Source of the DNA: Pseudomonas taeanensis MS-3
Lineage (GTDB): Bacteria; Pseudomonadota; Gammaproteobacteria; Pseudomonadales; Pseudomonadaceae
NCBI RefSeq assembly: GCF_000498575.2
Contig: NZ_AWSQ01000012.1
Location: 43,283-82,666, forward strand
Direction of reading: 5' to 3'
DNA: 39,384 nucleotides
Shown one piece after another: positions 1 to 8,011 of the stretch. Below the pieces are notes generated by a model that worked only from the letters and a program-made list of their open reading frames with translations, was not told the origin of the DNA and ran no database searches. Both the position numbers and the translations under genes were made by a program. The number at the start of each line of letters is the position of its first letter. Within the stretch, counting starts at the first letter, position 1.

Positions 1-1
1 C

Positions 2-463
2 ACCGAGGTCGGCTTCCACGGTCACCACAACATGGGCATGGCCATCGCCAACTCGCTGGCCGCCATCGAGGCCGGTGCCGCGCGCATCGACGGCTCGGTC
101 GCCGGCCTCGGCGCCGGTGCCGGCAACACCCCGCTGGAGGTGTTCGTCGCGGTGTGCAAGCGCATGGGCGTGGAAACCGGCATCGACCTGTACAAGATCA
201 TGGACGTCGCCGAGGACCTGGTGGTGCCGATGATGGATCAGCCGATCCGCGTCGACCGCGACGCCCTGACCCTGGGCTACGCCGGGGTGTACAGCTCGTT
301 CCTGCTGTTCGCCCAGCGCGCCGAGAAGCAATACGGCGTGTCGGCCCGCGACATCCTGGTCGAACTGGGCCGGCGCGGCACCGTCGGTGGCCAGGAAGAC
401 ATGATCGAAGACCTGGCCCTGGACATGGCCCGGGCCCGTCAGCAGCAGAAGGTGAGCGCATGA
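2..463 (+). CDS. dmpG: 4-hydroxy-2-oxovalerate aldolase, C-terminal part (window edge)
   Basis: The last 153 residues are present; the start lies left of the window. The enzyme splits 4-hydroxy-2-oxovalerate into pyruvate and acetaldehyde in the catechol meta-cleavage pathway and normally works in a complex with acylating acetaldehyde dehydrogenase (DmpF). The first visible residues contain GFHGHHN, which carries the metal-binding histidine pair of the DmpG/XylK/NahM family, followed by the conserved glycine-rich SVAGLGAGAGNTPLEV stretch. The family is about 340-350 residues, so a little under half is seen. The stop overlaps the next start as ATGA, showing tight operon coupling. High GC and third-position G/C match its three downstream neighbours and differ from the xyl block further right. 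Confidence 0.93.
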   Translation, partial: TEVGFHGHHNMGMAIANSLAAIEAGAARIDGSVAGLGAGAGNTPLEVFVAVCKRMGVETGIDLYKIMDVAEDLVVPMMDQPIRVDRDALTLGYAGVYSSFLLFAQRAEKQYGVSARDILVELGRRGTVGGQEDMIEDLALDMARARQQQKVSA

Positions 464-1254
464 ACCGTACCCTGACCCGCGAACAGGTGCTGGCCCTGGC
501 CGAGCACATCGAAAACGCCGAGCTGAATGTCCACGACATCGGCAAGGTGACCAACGACTTCCCCGAGATGACCTTCGCCGATGCCTACGACGTGCAGTGG
601 GAAATCCGCCGGCGCAAGGAGGCCCGCGGCAACAAGATCGTCGGCCTGAAGATGGGCCTGACCTCCTGGGCGAAGATGGCGCAGATGGGCGTGGAAACGC
701 CGATCTACGGCTTCCTCGCCGACTACTTCAGCGTGCCGGACGGCGGCGTGGTGGATTGCTCCCAGCTGATCCACCCGAAGATCGAGGCGGAAATCTCGGT
801 GGTGACCAAGGCGCCGCTGCACGGCCCGGGCTGCCACCTCGGTGACGTGATCGCGGCGATCGACTACGTAATCCCCACCGTCGAGGTGATCGACTCGCGC
901 TACGAGAACTTCAAGTTCGACCTGATCAGCGTGGTCGCCGACAACGCCTCCTCGACCCGCTTCATCACCGGCGGACGCATGGCCAGCCTGGAGGAGGTCG
1001 ACCTGCGCACCCTCGGCGTGGTCATGGAGAAGAACGGCGAAGTGGTGGAACTCGGTGCCGGCGCCGCGGTGCTCGGCCATCCGCTGTCCAGCGTGGCGAT
1101 GCTGGCCAACCTGCTGGCCGAGCGCGGCGAACACATCCCGGCCGGCACCTTCATCATGACCGGCGGCATCACCGCCGCCGTGCCAGTGGTACCGGGCGAC
1201 AACATCTGCGTGCGCTACCAGGGCCTCGGCTCGGTGTCCGCGCGCTTTATCTGA
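460..1254 (+). CDS. dmpH: 4-oxalocrotonate (2-oxo-3-hexenedioate) decarboxylase
   Basis: A protein of 264 residues, the usual length of DmpH/XylI/NahK. It decarboxylates 2-oxo-3-hexenedioate to 2-hydroxypenta-2,4-dienoate in the oxalocrotonate branch of meta-cleavage and is metal dependent, usually complexed with the hydratase DmpE. It belongs to the fumarylacetoacetate-hydrolase/hydratase-decarboxylase fold: KIVGLKMGLTSWAKMAQMG, then HPKIEAEISVV and a mid-protein PTVEVIDSRYENF motif are typical. The start at 460 is chosen because it overlaps the dmpG stop as ATGA; an in-frame extension back to 154 would only read through dmpG in another frame. Followed by a 54-base gap and dmpI. Confidence 0.93.
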   Translation: MNRTLTREQVLALAEHIENAELNVHDIGKVTNDFPEMTFADAYDVQWEIRRRKEARGNKIVGLKMGLTSWAKMAQMGVETPIYGFLADYFSVPDGGVVDCSQLIHPKIEAEISVVTKAPLHGPGCHLGDVIAAIDYVIPTVEVIDSRYENFKFDLISVVADNASSTRFITGGRMASLEEVDLRTLGVVMEKNGEVVELGAGAAVLGHPLSSVAMLANLLAERGEHIPAGTFIMTGGITAAVPVVPGDNICVRYQGLGSVSARFI

Positions 1255-1308
1255 ACCCCCGCGGCCGACCTGCACGGTCGGCCGCCCCTATTGTTGGAGG
1301 ACGAGGCC

Positions 1309-1500
1309 ATGCCCATCGCCCAGTTGTACATCCTCGAAGGTCGCAGCGACGAGCAGAAGGAAACCCTGATCCGCGAAGTCAGCGAGGCCATGTCGCGCTC
1401 GCTGGACGCGCCGATCGAACGGGTACGGGTCATCATCACCGAGATGCCGAGCAACCACTTCGGCATCGGCGGCGAAAGCGCCAAGGCCCTCGGCCGATGA
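1309..1500 (+). CDS. dmpI: 4-oxalocrotonate tautomerase
   Basis: A 63-codon gene. After Met removal the protein begins with Pro, the catalytic base of the 4-OT superfamily (PIAQLYILEGRSDEQKE). It interconverts 2-hydroxymuconate and 2-oxo-3-hexenedioate, feeding the decarboxylase encoded just upstream. Arginines near positions 11 and 39 of the mature chain (EGRSDEQ and PIERVRVII) correspond to the substrate-binding arginines of the family. The start is fixed by the need for Pro1 and by a strong TTGGAGG ribosome binding site at 1294-1300; an upstream in-frame start would bury Pro1. The order aldolase-decarboxylase-tautomerase matches dmpGHI, xylKIH and nahMKJ. Confidence 0.94.
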   Translation: MPIAQLYILEGRSDEQKETLIREVSEAMSRSLDAPIERVRVIITEMPSNHFGIGGESAKALGR

Positions 1501-1537
1501 ACCCACTTGCCCCAGCACAACCCCGGGTGCCCGGCGC

Positions 1538-1978
1538 ATGAAAACCATGACCGAGCGCTCGCTGCACTGGGAAGCCGCCTCTGCCGTCGCCCGCGCCGCC
1601 GTGGCCCATGCCGAGGAGCTTGGCGTGCGCATCCACGTCAGCGTGGTGGACCGCGCCGGCCTGCCGCTGGCCTATCTACGCATGAACGGCGCCTTCCTGC
1701 ATTCGCAGGGTATCGCCGAGGACAAGGCCTATACTGCGGCGAGCTTCGGCTTTTCCACTCGCGACTGGCTCGAAGTGCTGGGTGACAACCCGCGCCTGCG
1801 CATCGGCCTGCCAAGACGCGAGCGGCTGGTGGTGTTCGGCGGCGGCCTGCCGATCCTGCTCGATGGTGAATGCATCGGCGGCATTGGCGTTTCCGGAGCC
1901 AGCGAGGAGCAGGACGAGGCCTGCGCCGAGTCGGGGCTGCGGGCGCTCCGCGAGCCTGGTTATACAACAATCGACTGA
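1538..1978 (+). CDS. GlcG/HbpS-family protein (NahX-like), end of meta operon
   Basis: A 146-residue protein of the GlcG/HbpS/PduO C-terminal family. Visible signatures are ALAEELGVRI-like helix 1 (AVAHAEELGVRIHVSVVD), the SVVDRAGLPLAYLRMNGA strand, the AEDKAYTAASFG segment and the glycine-rich FGGGLPILLDGECIGGIGVSG near the C terminus. Members bind haem or small ligands; the role in aromatic pathways is not settled. The homologue NahX sits at the end of some naphthalene lower operons after nahJ, and the same position here argues that this lower pathway is of nah type. No good ribosome binding site is seen before 1538; an alternative start is the ATG at 1547. Confidence 0.85.
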   Translation: MKTMTERSLHWEAASAVARAAVAHAEELGVRIHVSVVDRAGLPLAYLRMNGAFLHSQGIAEDKAYTAASFGFSTRDWLEVLGDNPRLRIGLPRRERLVVFGGGLPILLDGECIGGIGVSGASEEQDEACAESGLRALREPGYTTID

Positions 1979-2119
1979 ACCTGCCATGTTTCTGCGGCGC
2001 TACTGCAGGTGTCCTGTGGGCAGGCAGACGTCTGTCTGCCAACTTACCTCCGATGACAACAAGACAGGGTCCCCCGAACTGCCAGACGGCATAACGAGGC
2101 AGGCCCAGGAAGCGATCCC

Positions 2120-2401
2120 ATGACCAGTCCGATCCCCTTTGCCAACGACACGTCCTCTAACCCGGTCCATCGCGCCTTGCCTTTCGCCATGCGCCCATGG
2201 CTCAGGTCCCGTGACATGGACGAGGCGGTAGCGATGCTCAACACCCAGGTCGAGGAGTGCAGCGTGCAGCCCCGCCAGAGGGGCGCCGCCGACTTCCATT
2301 TCACGCTGCCCCGGTTGAAGCTCTTCGGTGCCCGTTGGAGCAAGGAGCTCAAGGTGGGGATATGCCGAGATAAGGAAAAAATTAGGACATTAGTCCTGTA
2401 A
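2120..2401 (+). pseudogene. AraC/XylS-type regulator, N-terminal fragment only
   Basis: The first ~80 codons (MTSPIPFAN..., then RSRDMDEAVAMLNTQVEEC, ending FTLPRLKLFGARWSKELKV) resemble the ligand-binding N-terminal domain of AraC/XylS regulators of aromatic pathways (the SRDLDEA...H...L and LSRLRYG pattern). The match then ends and the last dozen residues are unrelated. The DNA-binding helix-turn-helix half is missing, and the ISL3 transposase remnant starts immediately downstream. Inference: a regulator of the neighbouring operon was cut by insertion and deletion. It follows the NahX-like gene by 141 bases in the same direction. The family assignment rests on weak, remembered similarity. 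Confidence 0.5.
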
Positions 2402-2410
2402 GGCAATTAT

Positions 2411-3624
2411 TTAGGTCCATCGCGCTTTCCCGGGGAAGGCGGCCTTGATTTTCAGGAAGAAGTAGTCCGAGTCCCTGAAGCCATAGGCCATGCGGTTGTT
2501 CACCCCTTCCAGCAGGCTGGTATGCATGTGGAAGCGGGCGCTGGCGAGGATGCCTCGGGCGTAGCGCCTGAGGTTTCGGGCGAAGCGCTGTAGCGGTGCC
2601 AGATCACTGTCCCGCGCATGGCGTAACCAGGTCCTCCAGCGTTGCCAGCCTTCACGCACGCTGGGGGCATACCAGATCTCTTTCAGGGCGTCCTTGAGCA
2701 CGTAAACAGTGGCCAGCGGCTGATTGGCGGCCAGTAGCTCCTGCAGCTGCACCGCCTGCTCATCCTTGAGGTTGTCCCGGTTACGCAGGAGCAGCCAACG
2801 ACTCTGCTTGACCACTTTGCGGGCGGGCTTGTCATGGCTCAGCGCGTTGGCCTGGTCGACCCGGATGCGGTCAATCACGTCGCGACCATAACGGGCCACG
2901 ACATGGAACAGGTCGTACACCACTTCGGCCTGAGGGCAGTGCTGTTTCACTTCCAGGTCGAAGGCGGTGTTCATGTCCATCGCCACCGCTTCGAGTTGCC
3001 GGCAACGCTCGCCCAGCAACTCGAAGAAAGGGCGTATGGCCTCACGGCTGTTGCCCTTGCCGACCCACAGTACCCGAGTGCGCTCGGCATCCATGATGAC
3101 CGTGGCGTAGCGGTGGCCCTTGTGCAAAGCAAAATCATCACCAAACGCCGGACATTGCCTGGATCGAAGTCGCCCACGCTGGCTTCCAGGCGGCGCTTGT
3201 CGATGGCCTTGATCGTGTGCCAGTGCAGCCCGGTGAGTCGGCTGACATGGCTGATCGGCAGCATCTGCAGCATCTGCAGCATCGGCAGCATCTGCAGCAG
3301 CGCTTAGACCCATGCGCGCAGCCTCTGCGTCAGACGTGAGGCGGGTTCCAACCAGTCGACCCGCTCGGGAACGCGACCACAGCTCAGGCAGTCCACGCGG
3401 CGGACAGGCACCTGCAGTTGGACACGCTGATCAAACAGATCGCGATCACGGACATCGCGGACACGCCGATCATGGATCAGGGGGATTGGTTCAAGACAGC
3501 GCCCACAGCGCGGTAGTTCGGAGGCAAGTGGCTCCAGGATGAGCGTCAGGGTGTTTTCGGCGTGTTGGCTGCTGGCTACGACCGCGTAGCCTGGCCAGAA
3601 AGTGGCAAGATCAATAGGATTCAT
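2411..3624 (-). pseudogene. ISL3-family transposase, broken by stop and frameshift
   Basis: The N-terminal part (3624 to 3304) has the ISL3 zinc-finger layout CGRC...CLSCGR. It is followed by an in-frame TAA at 3304-3306, a CTGCAGATG-type short repeat tract at about 3259-3300, and LPISHVSRLTGLHWHTIKAID. Near 3140 the reading frame changes: the upstream frame runs NVRRLVM and continues in the other frame as DDFALHKGHRYATVIMD, the catalytic DDE region, through to the typical end FRDSDYFFLKIKAAFPG. One nonsense and one frameshift make it inactive. No terminal inverted repeats could be placed with confidence. The family is clear from the ALHKGHRY and YDLFHVVARY motifs. Confidence 0.85.
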
Positions 3625-3731
3625 GGTGATATCAGGGTGCAGGGGTTGGTGTGTTTGGCGACTGCCAATTTACCTGCGTCCCTGACTGTCAATCCTCTCT
3701 TTCCCACGATCCCTCGAAGAACCCTTATTTA

Positions 3732-4762
3732 GGCTCTGTTCGCGTTCATCGTGGGTTGGCTAGACTGAAGTCAGTACAGCCAGCGGGAGGGGCGCATGAT
3801 GGAGAGCAAGGCATTCCAGTCATGGTTTTCTCAAGTCGCCAGTCTGACCGTAAAGCAGCGCGCTTAGGTCCGACAGGCGTTGAATCAACCGCCTCGCACA
3901 TCCCTGACTGTCGAGGTTGCGAATCAGCGCGCCTGCGAGGTGTTGGCCTGCTCGCATTGCCACTCCGGGTATGTCCACGGGTGGGGCAACGGGGCTGCAG
4001 CGCTATCGCTGCACGAGTTGCCATAAGACATTCAATGCGGCGACCGGAACGCCGTTGGCCCGACTCAAGCGTAGCGATGCTTGGTTGATTTACGCTCAAG
4101 CGATGGTCAATGGCCTCAGTGTGCGCAAGGCCGCTCAGGAGGCCGGCGTGCATCGCACCACCTCCTTTCGCTGGCGCCACCGGATGCTGGCACTTTCTGC
4201 CAGCGAAAACGACACCGAGCTGTCGAATATCGTCGAAGCTGACGAGACCTACTTCCTGGAGTCATTCAAGGGCAAGCGCAAACTGCCACGCCCAGCTCGA
4301 CATCGTGGCGGGAAAGCCCAGAAGCGTGGCCTGTCGGCCGAGCAAATACCGGTACTCGTCGCCCAGGATCGGCAAGGCAAACATTACGATGCTGTCCTGC
4401 CCAAGGTGGATAAGCAGACGCTCGGGAGCCTGCTCTCACAGCCGTGGAGCTCCGAGTCGGTGTTATGCACCAATGGTGCAGGCGTCTATCGCGCCGTCGC
4501 CAAGGCCGAAGCCATCCCGCATGAATCGTTGAACCTGGCGCAGGGCACGAGGGTCAAGCAACGCGTCTTTCATATCCAGCATGTGAATGCCTACGACTCG
4601 CGCTTGAAGCAGTGGATGCGCCGCTTCAACGGCGTCGCCACCCGATATTTGCCAAATTACCTGGGTTGGCGGCGATTGCTGGAGCGTGCAGGCAAAGACA
4701 TCGGCCCAGAGGCGTGGATTCGGCATGCGCTGGGGTAACCCACGACAAACGCGAACAAAGCC
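3732..4762 (+). mobile_element. IS1595-family insertion sequence (decayed)
   Basis: The outer ends are imperfect inverted repeats of about 29 bases: the left end starts GGCTCTGTTCGCGTT at 3732 and the right end, read on the minus strand from 4762, starts GGCTTTGTTCGCGTT, with about five mismatches over the whole repeat. They bracket a single transposase gene with an ISXO2-like DDE domain. The 8-base flanks (3724-3731 and 4763-4770) are not identical, so no target duplication survives. This suggests that one flank was rearranged after insertion. Confidence 0.85.
3799..4738 (+). pseudogene. IS1595-family (ISXO2-like) transposase, inactivated
   Basis: The natural start is at 3796/3799 (MESKAFQSWFSQVASLTVKQRA). 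An in-frame TAG follows at 3865-3867, and a frameshift lies near 3985 inside the zinc-ribbon: CSHCHSGYVHGWG in the first frame continues in the next as ATGLQRYRCTSCHKTFNAATGTPLARL. From there the frame is open to 4738, with the helix-turn-helix (SVRKAAQEAGVHRTTSFRWRHR) and the ISXO2 catalytic domain (EADETYFLESFKGKR through VKQRVFHIQHVNAYDSRLKQWM). Two independent lesions mean it cannot act in cis unless recoding occurs. Confidence 0.85.
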
Positions 4763-5022
4763 AAAATGATTCGCCGATAGCTGCGTGCGGCGGGATTGCG
4801 CCGGCCACTGGCTTGATCAAATCGACAACTGCCTCTGCGCGATTTGAGGATTTGCTCAACTTCCAACGGCACGCCGAGATTACTCCTCGCGCCGTTTTTT
4901 TTAAAAACTTATTAATAATCAATTGCTTATCCACTAGATACAGCTCGGAACATGCTATGGCACAGCGATTGCTAAGTCTATGCCATGGCTCAATAAGAAC
5001 AAAATACTAGTGGTGACCTGCA
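4763..5022. other. AT-richer spacer right of IS1595, nothing recognised
   Basis: No coding sequence, RNA gene or clear repeat could be supported here. It contains a T-rich run around 4896-4905 and an AATAATCAATTG-type AT-rich patch, and it joins the IS end to the odd ORF at 5023. Confidence 0.4.
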
Positions 5023-6162
5023 ATGCTGCATTCCCTCGCTACCCCACTGAGTGGTTGCGCTCTCGGTGTCAACGCCTTGCGCGGAACGGCTGGATCAATA
5101 TCGCTTGGAGGCTGGGAGGCCGCCCTTGACTCTTCTGGAGTTGAGACTCAGCAGGCCAGTCGGCGCAACGATTTGTATCAGGCCATGGTCATCGATGCGC
5201 GTGTGATTCTACTTGCCAGCAATGATGACGCCCCAATCAGCTTCATCTGTCACACAGTCGACGCTAATAGATGTCAGCTCCGGGGCGCTCCGTCGGCTAC
5301 ACCAATCTTCAATTTCATCCCTAACCGCGACCAATTGTTCGCCAATGGCGTTCATGGCCGTGTGCTGCTGGTTATCGCCTTACTAGCGCTATTGCTCTCG
5401 ATGCGCATTTTGGTGCTCAAGGTCCACATTGATTTCTCCAACCTGCAGCACGCGAACTCGTACCTCTGGCTGCACAGCAGCATCAACGGCACTTTCGGCG
5501 GCGTTAAGGTACTAGTGATCGGGGGCGAGATCGAGAGCTGCGATCTATTTTGCAACGACAACCTGGCGGCAAGTGACACCTTCGATAGCCTGCTCCGTCC
5601 AGGCAAGCTGGGCATTGCCTGGGGTGCCATCGGGTTGGCGATAATCGCCATAGGCTCAATCGCGCCGAATACTGAGTCCGGCCTCTACGCTACGCTGTGG
5701 GTGACCACCATAATCTTCTCGGTGTTGAGCTGCGTGCCGCTGCTGCTGTCGAAGCCGAAGATCCCCATGATCAAGGGGAACTATTCTGAACCACGTTGGC
5801 CGGCTTGCATCAAGCAGATCAATAGGCTGAAGCACAGCGACGACCTGAGATCGTTCGAGGTGCCGTACACCGCCTATTGCATCAGTGGGCTCATGTTTAT
5901 GGGCATAGCCTCCAGCGTGATTCGCCGCGCGCTTAAGAGTTCAACGGCACCGCAATCTCCAATTTGGTTTCTACTGCAAGAACCGTTAGGGCGGGACCTA
6001 CCGACACGGATCGCCGAGCTCGGCGAGATCGTTCCCAGCGCTTTAAATGTTAAACCTTCAGTGTGCATGGCTACAGAGGTGCGTTTTTTAGACCTAACTA
6101 ACTGTCTCGAAGTTGCTATAAGCAGAAAGCCTAACTCTAGGAAAATGCCACTGATTAAATGA
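5023..6162 (+). CDS. Unrecognised 379-residue ORF, possibly chimeric, partly membrane
   Basis: An uninterrupted frame, but its protein does not read as one family. Residues ~110-130 (GRVLLVIALLALLLSMRIL) form a hydrophobic segment like the first helix of MMPL/RND exporters, and LWLHSSINGTFGGVKVLVI after it weakly fits their following region. Residues ~190-240 include LRPGKLGIAWGAIG and then transporter-like helices ending VPLLLSKPKI; the last ~80 residues match nothing known to me. Composition is intermediate between the two flanking blocks and no clear ribosome binding site precedes 5023. It may be a patchwork of decayed genes rather than a real protein. It points toward the catabolic block and ends 198 bases before it. 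Confidence 0.3.
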   Translation: MLHSLATPLSGCALGVNALRGTAGSISLGGWEAALDSSGVETQQASRRNDLYQAMVIDARVILLASNDDAPISFICHTVDANRCQLRGAPSATPIFNFIPNRDQLFANGVHGRVLLVIALLALLLSMRILVLKVHIDFSNLQHANSYLWLHSSINGTFGGVKVLVIGGEIESCDLFCNDNLAASDTFDSLLRPGKLGIAWGAIGLAIIAIGSIAPNTESGLYATLWVTTIIFSVLSCVPLLLSKPKIPMIKGNYSEPRWPACIKQINRLKHSDDLRSFEVPYTAYCISGLMFMGIASSVIRRALKSSTAPQSPIWFLLQEPLGRDLPTRIAELGEIVPSALNVKPSVCMATEVRFLDLTNCLEVAISRKPNSRKMPLIK

Positions 6163-6360
6163 AATACACTAACAACGACGCTGACATTAAGTAATGCTTT
6201 TATTAAAAGGCTACACACGCAGAAGTTTCGAGAAGGCAGTGGGGATTAGCTATACGGTCATGTGCATATTCAAGTATTCAATCGTGCCACTATGCTACTG
6301 CAGCAAAGTCTGGTGCACGAGGAAGAAGAAAATCAAATCTTTAATGTGAGAAAAGTCTAG
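6163..6360 (+). promoter_or_regulatory. Leader region of the catabolic block, promoter not pinned down
   Basis: The 198-base gap before the first gene of a tightly packed plus-strand series must hold, or connect to, its promoter. It is AT-rich. I looked for a sigma-54 -24/-12 pair (GG, ten bases, GC) as in the TOL Pu promoter and for XylS-type TGCA-N-GGNTA repeats and found no convincing copy of either. The assignment is by position only. Confidence 0.3.
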
Positions 6361-7584
6361 ATGATTAATGATGTCGTGATAATTGGAGGCGGTCTGGCAG
6401 GGGCAACCACTGCAAGAACTCTGCGGGGTAAAGGCTACAGTGGGCGTATTCATATGGTGGCTAACGAAAACTATCTGCCCTATGACCGCCCCTCTCTATC
6501 AAAAGACATGCTCGGGCGAAAAATTGAAGCGCCTCCAAAATTAATGGATGCAACATGGTATGAGAATGAAAAGATAGATCTGCACTTGGGCGACGGGGCG
6601 GTCGCCATTGATGCCAAAAAGCGTCGTGTAACCCTTCAGTCCGGATTGGTATTGAGCTTTGACCGCCTGCTGTTTGCCACGGGTATTCGGCCGCGCACGT
6701 TGCCCGTAGCAGGCGGACACTTGGAGGGGGTACATAGGCTTCGTGACGTAAAAGACTGCGTATCTTTGTTGAAGGCATTTGAAGCAGGGCGCTCCCTCGT
6801 GATCATTGGTGGTGGTCTAATTGGTTGTGAGGTTGCGACCACCGCGCGCAAAGCTGGGCTTGATGTCACCATCGTTGAGTGCGCAGATGAACTGCTGACG
6901 CGTGTTCTGGGCCGGCAAGTCGGGGCCTGGTGCCGTGAACAACTCCAGGCCATGGGGGTTCGGATTGAGCTGCAGGCGCAAGTTGAAGTAATTCATGGTG
7001 AACAGTGTGTTCGCTCGGTGATGTTGTCCGATGGTCGAGAGCTTTCTGCCGACATGATCCTTTCGAGTATTGGTGGAGTGCCGGACGACATATTGCTGAG
7101 TACCGCTGGAGTTGTTTGCGAAACAGGTGTCGTAGTGGACGCCTGTGGCCACACATCATGCGATGGAATTTACGCTGCAGGTGACGTAGCTGCGTGGCCG
7201 CTAAAGCACGGCGGGCGGCGCTCGCTTGAGACATTTATCAACACTCAACAACAGGCAGAAACGGCCTCCCTGGCTATGTTGGGAGAGCGCCATCCCGCGC
7301 CTCAGGTTGCTACTTCTTGGACCGAGATCGCCAGCCAACGCATACAGATGATTGGGGATATCCAAGGGCCAGGCGACTACGTTTGGCGCGGTGAACTGAA
7401 TTCAGGACAATCTGCCTTTTTAGTCCGATTGCTTGATGGGAAAGCCCTTGCTGCGGTAGCGATCAACGCGAGTAAAGATTTCATTGGTTTGAGCCGCATG
7501 GTGATGTCCGAGATTAGGGTGTGCCCAGTATCGCTTTCCAACGCTGAAGTCAGTGTTCGGGAACTGCTTAAGTCAGGGCGATAG
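6361..7584 (+). CDS. NAD(H)-dependent ferredoxin reductase of a Rieske dioxygenase system
   Basis: A 407-residue flavoprotein of the BphA4/TodA/AndAa family, which passes electrons from NADH through FAD to a Rieske ferredoxin. The FAD-binding GGGLAG lies at residues 8-13 after a VVIIG strand, with YLPYDRPSLSKDML just after, typical of the family. The NAD-binding VIIGGGLIGCEVA begins at about residue 147, and the second FAD motif CDGIYAAGDVA lies in the C-terminal third. Length is normal (about 400-410). It heads the block and is followed after two bases by the XylT-like ferredoxin. Its more likely partner is the Rieske ferredoxin at 8956. BenA-type oxygenases usually use a fused BenC-type reductase instead, so this arrangement is notable. 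Confidence 0.9.
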   Translation: MINDVVIIGGGLAGATTARTLRGKGYSGRIHMVANENYLPYDRPSLSKDMLGRKIEAPPKLMDATWYENEKIDLHLGDGAVAIDAKKRRVTLQSGLVLSFDRLLFATGIRPRTLPVAGGHLEGVHRLRDVKDCVSLLKAFEAGRSLVIIGGGLIGCEVATTARKAGLDVTIVECADELLTRVLGRQVGAWCREQLQAMGVRIELQAQVEVIHGEQCVRSVMLSDGRELSADMILSSIGGVPDDILLSTAGVVCETGVVVDACGHTSCDGIYAAGDVAAWPLKHGGRRSLETFINTQQQAETASLAMLGERHPAPQVATSWTEIASQRIQMIGDIQGPGDYVWRGELNSGQSAFLVRLLDGKALAAVAINASKDFIGLSRMVMSEIRVCPVSLSNAEVSVRELLKSGR

Positions 7585-7586
7585 TC

Positions 7587-7985
7587 ATGCCAGGAATACA
7601 CAAATCAGATGCCGAACCTAACGATCTGCTTCAAATCGAGCACCTAGTAAGAATCATTGCGGGAGGTGATGTTCATTATCTCTGTCGTGAAAACGAAACA
7701 GTATTGCAAGGCATGTTGCGCCTTGGATGTAAGGGCATTCCGGTCGGTTGTCTCGGTGGAGGATGTGGTGTTTGCAAGATCAAGGTTCGAGGAGGTGAGA
7801 TTCGAAAACTTGGCTCTATGAGCCGGACACATATTTCCGTGGAGGAGGAAGAGCAGAAAGTCTACCTCGCTTGCAGAGTTTCACCAATCACGGCCTTAGA
7901 CATCGAAATTCTATCTAAGAAAATTAATACATCCTTGGCGTTTATTTTGCGGGCTAGTGACGAACGTGAGGGTAGAACGCCTTGA
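7587..7985 (+). CDS. xylT: XylT-type plant-like [2Fe-2S] ferredoxin
   Basis: A 132-residue plant-type ferredoxin. Cluster ligands are visible as Cys-x4-Cys-x2-Cys in PVGCLGGGCGVCKIKV, with the fourth in YLACRV. The IPVGC-GGGCG-C wording and the MSRTHIS segment are characteristic of XylT, which reactivates catechol 2,3-dioxygenase by re-reducing iron oxidised during turnover of substituted catechols. It lies 26 bases before the extradiol dioxygenase gene, as xylT precedes xylE on TOL plasmids. It is about 20 residues longer than XylT, with extra N- and C-terminal residues. The start at 7587 follows the reductase stop by two bases; no strong ribosome site is present, so translation may be coupled. 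Confidence 0.88.
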   Translation: MPGIHKSDAEPNDLLQIEHLVRIIAGGDVHYLCRENETVLQGMLRLGCKGIPVGCLGGGCGVCKIKVRGGEIRKLGSMSRTHISVEEEEQKVYLACRVSPITALDIEILSKKINTSLAFILRASDEREGRTP

Positions 7986-8011
7986 AAAATATAATGAAGG
8001 AGAGAGCGTAA

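Noticed and set aside
439..1275. 278-codon minus-strand ORF across the dmpH gene
   Set aside because: It is a high-GC shadow of dmpH; the His/Asp/Val-rich translation has no family features and the plus strand is a clear enzyme.
3240..3303. CAGCATCTG-type repeats as a CRISPR or regulatory array
   Set aside because: They are a short microsatellite within the broken ISL3 transposase frame, with no spacers.
2407..3733. TTATTTAGG at 2407-2415 and 3725-3733 as a target-site duplication around the ISL3 remnant
   Set aside because: The left copy overlaps the transposase stop codon and the right copy runs into the IS1595 end, so they are not true element flanks; AT-rich 9-mers recur by chance.
5560..5650. 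LRPGKLGIAWGAIG as a glutaryl-CoA dehydrogenase fragment
   Set aside because: Only about a dozen residues are similar and the sequence on both sides is membrane-like; too short to call.
6163..6360. A sigma-54 (Pu-like) or XylS-dependent (Pm-like) promoter
   Set aside because: No GG-N10-GC pair in a proper context and no TGCA-type direct repeats could be supported by eye.
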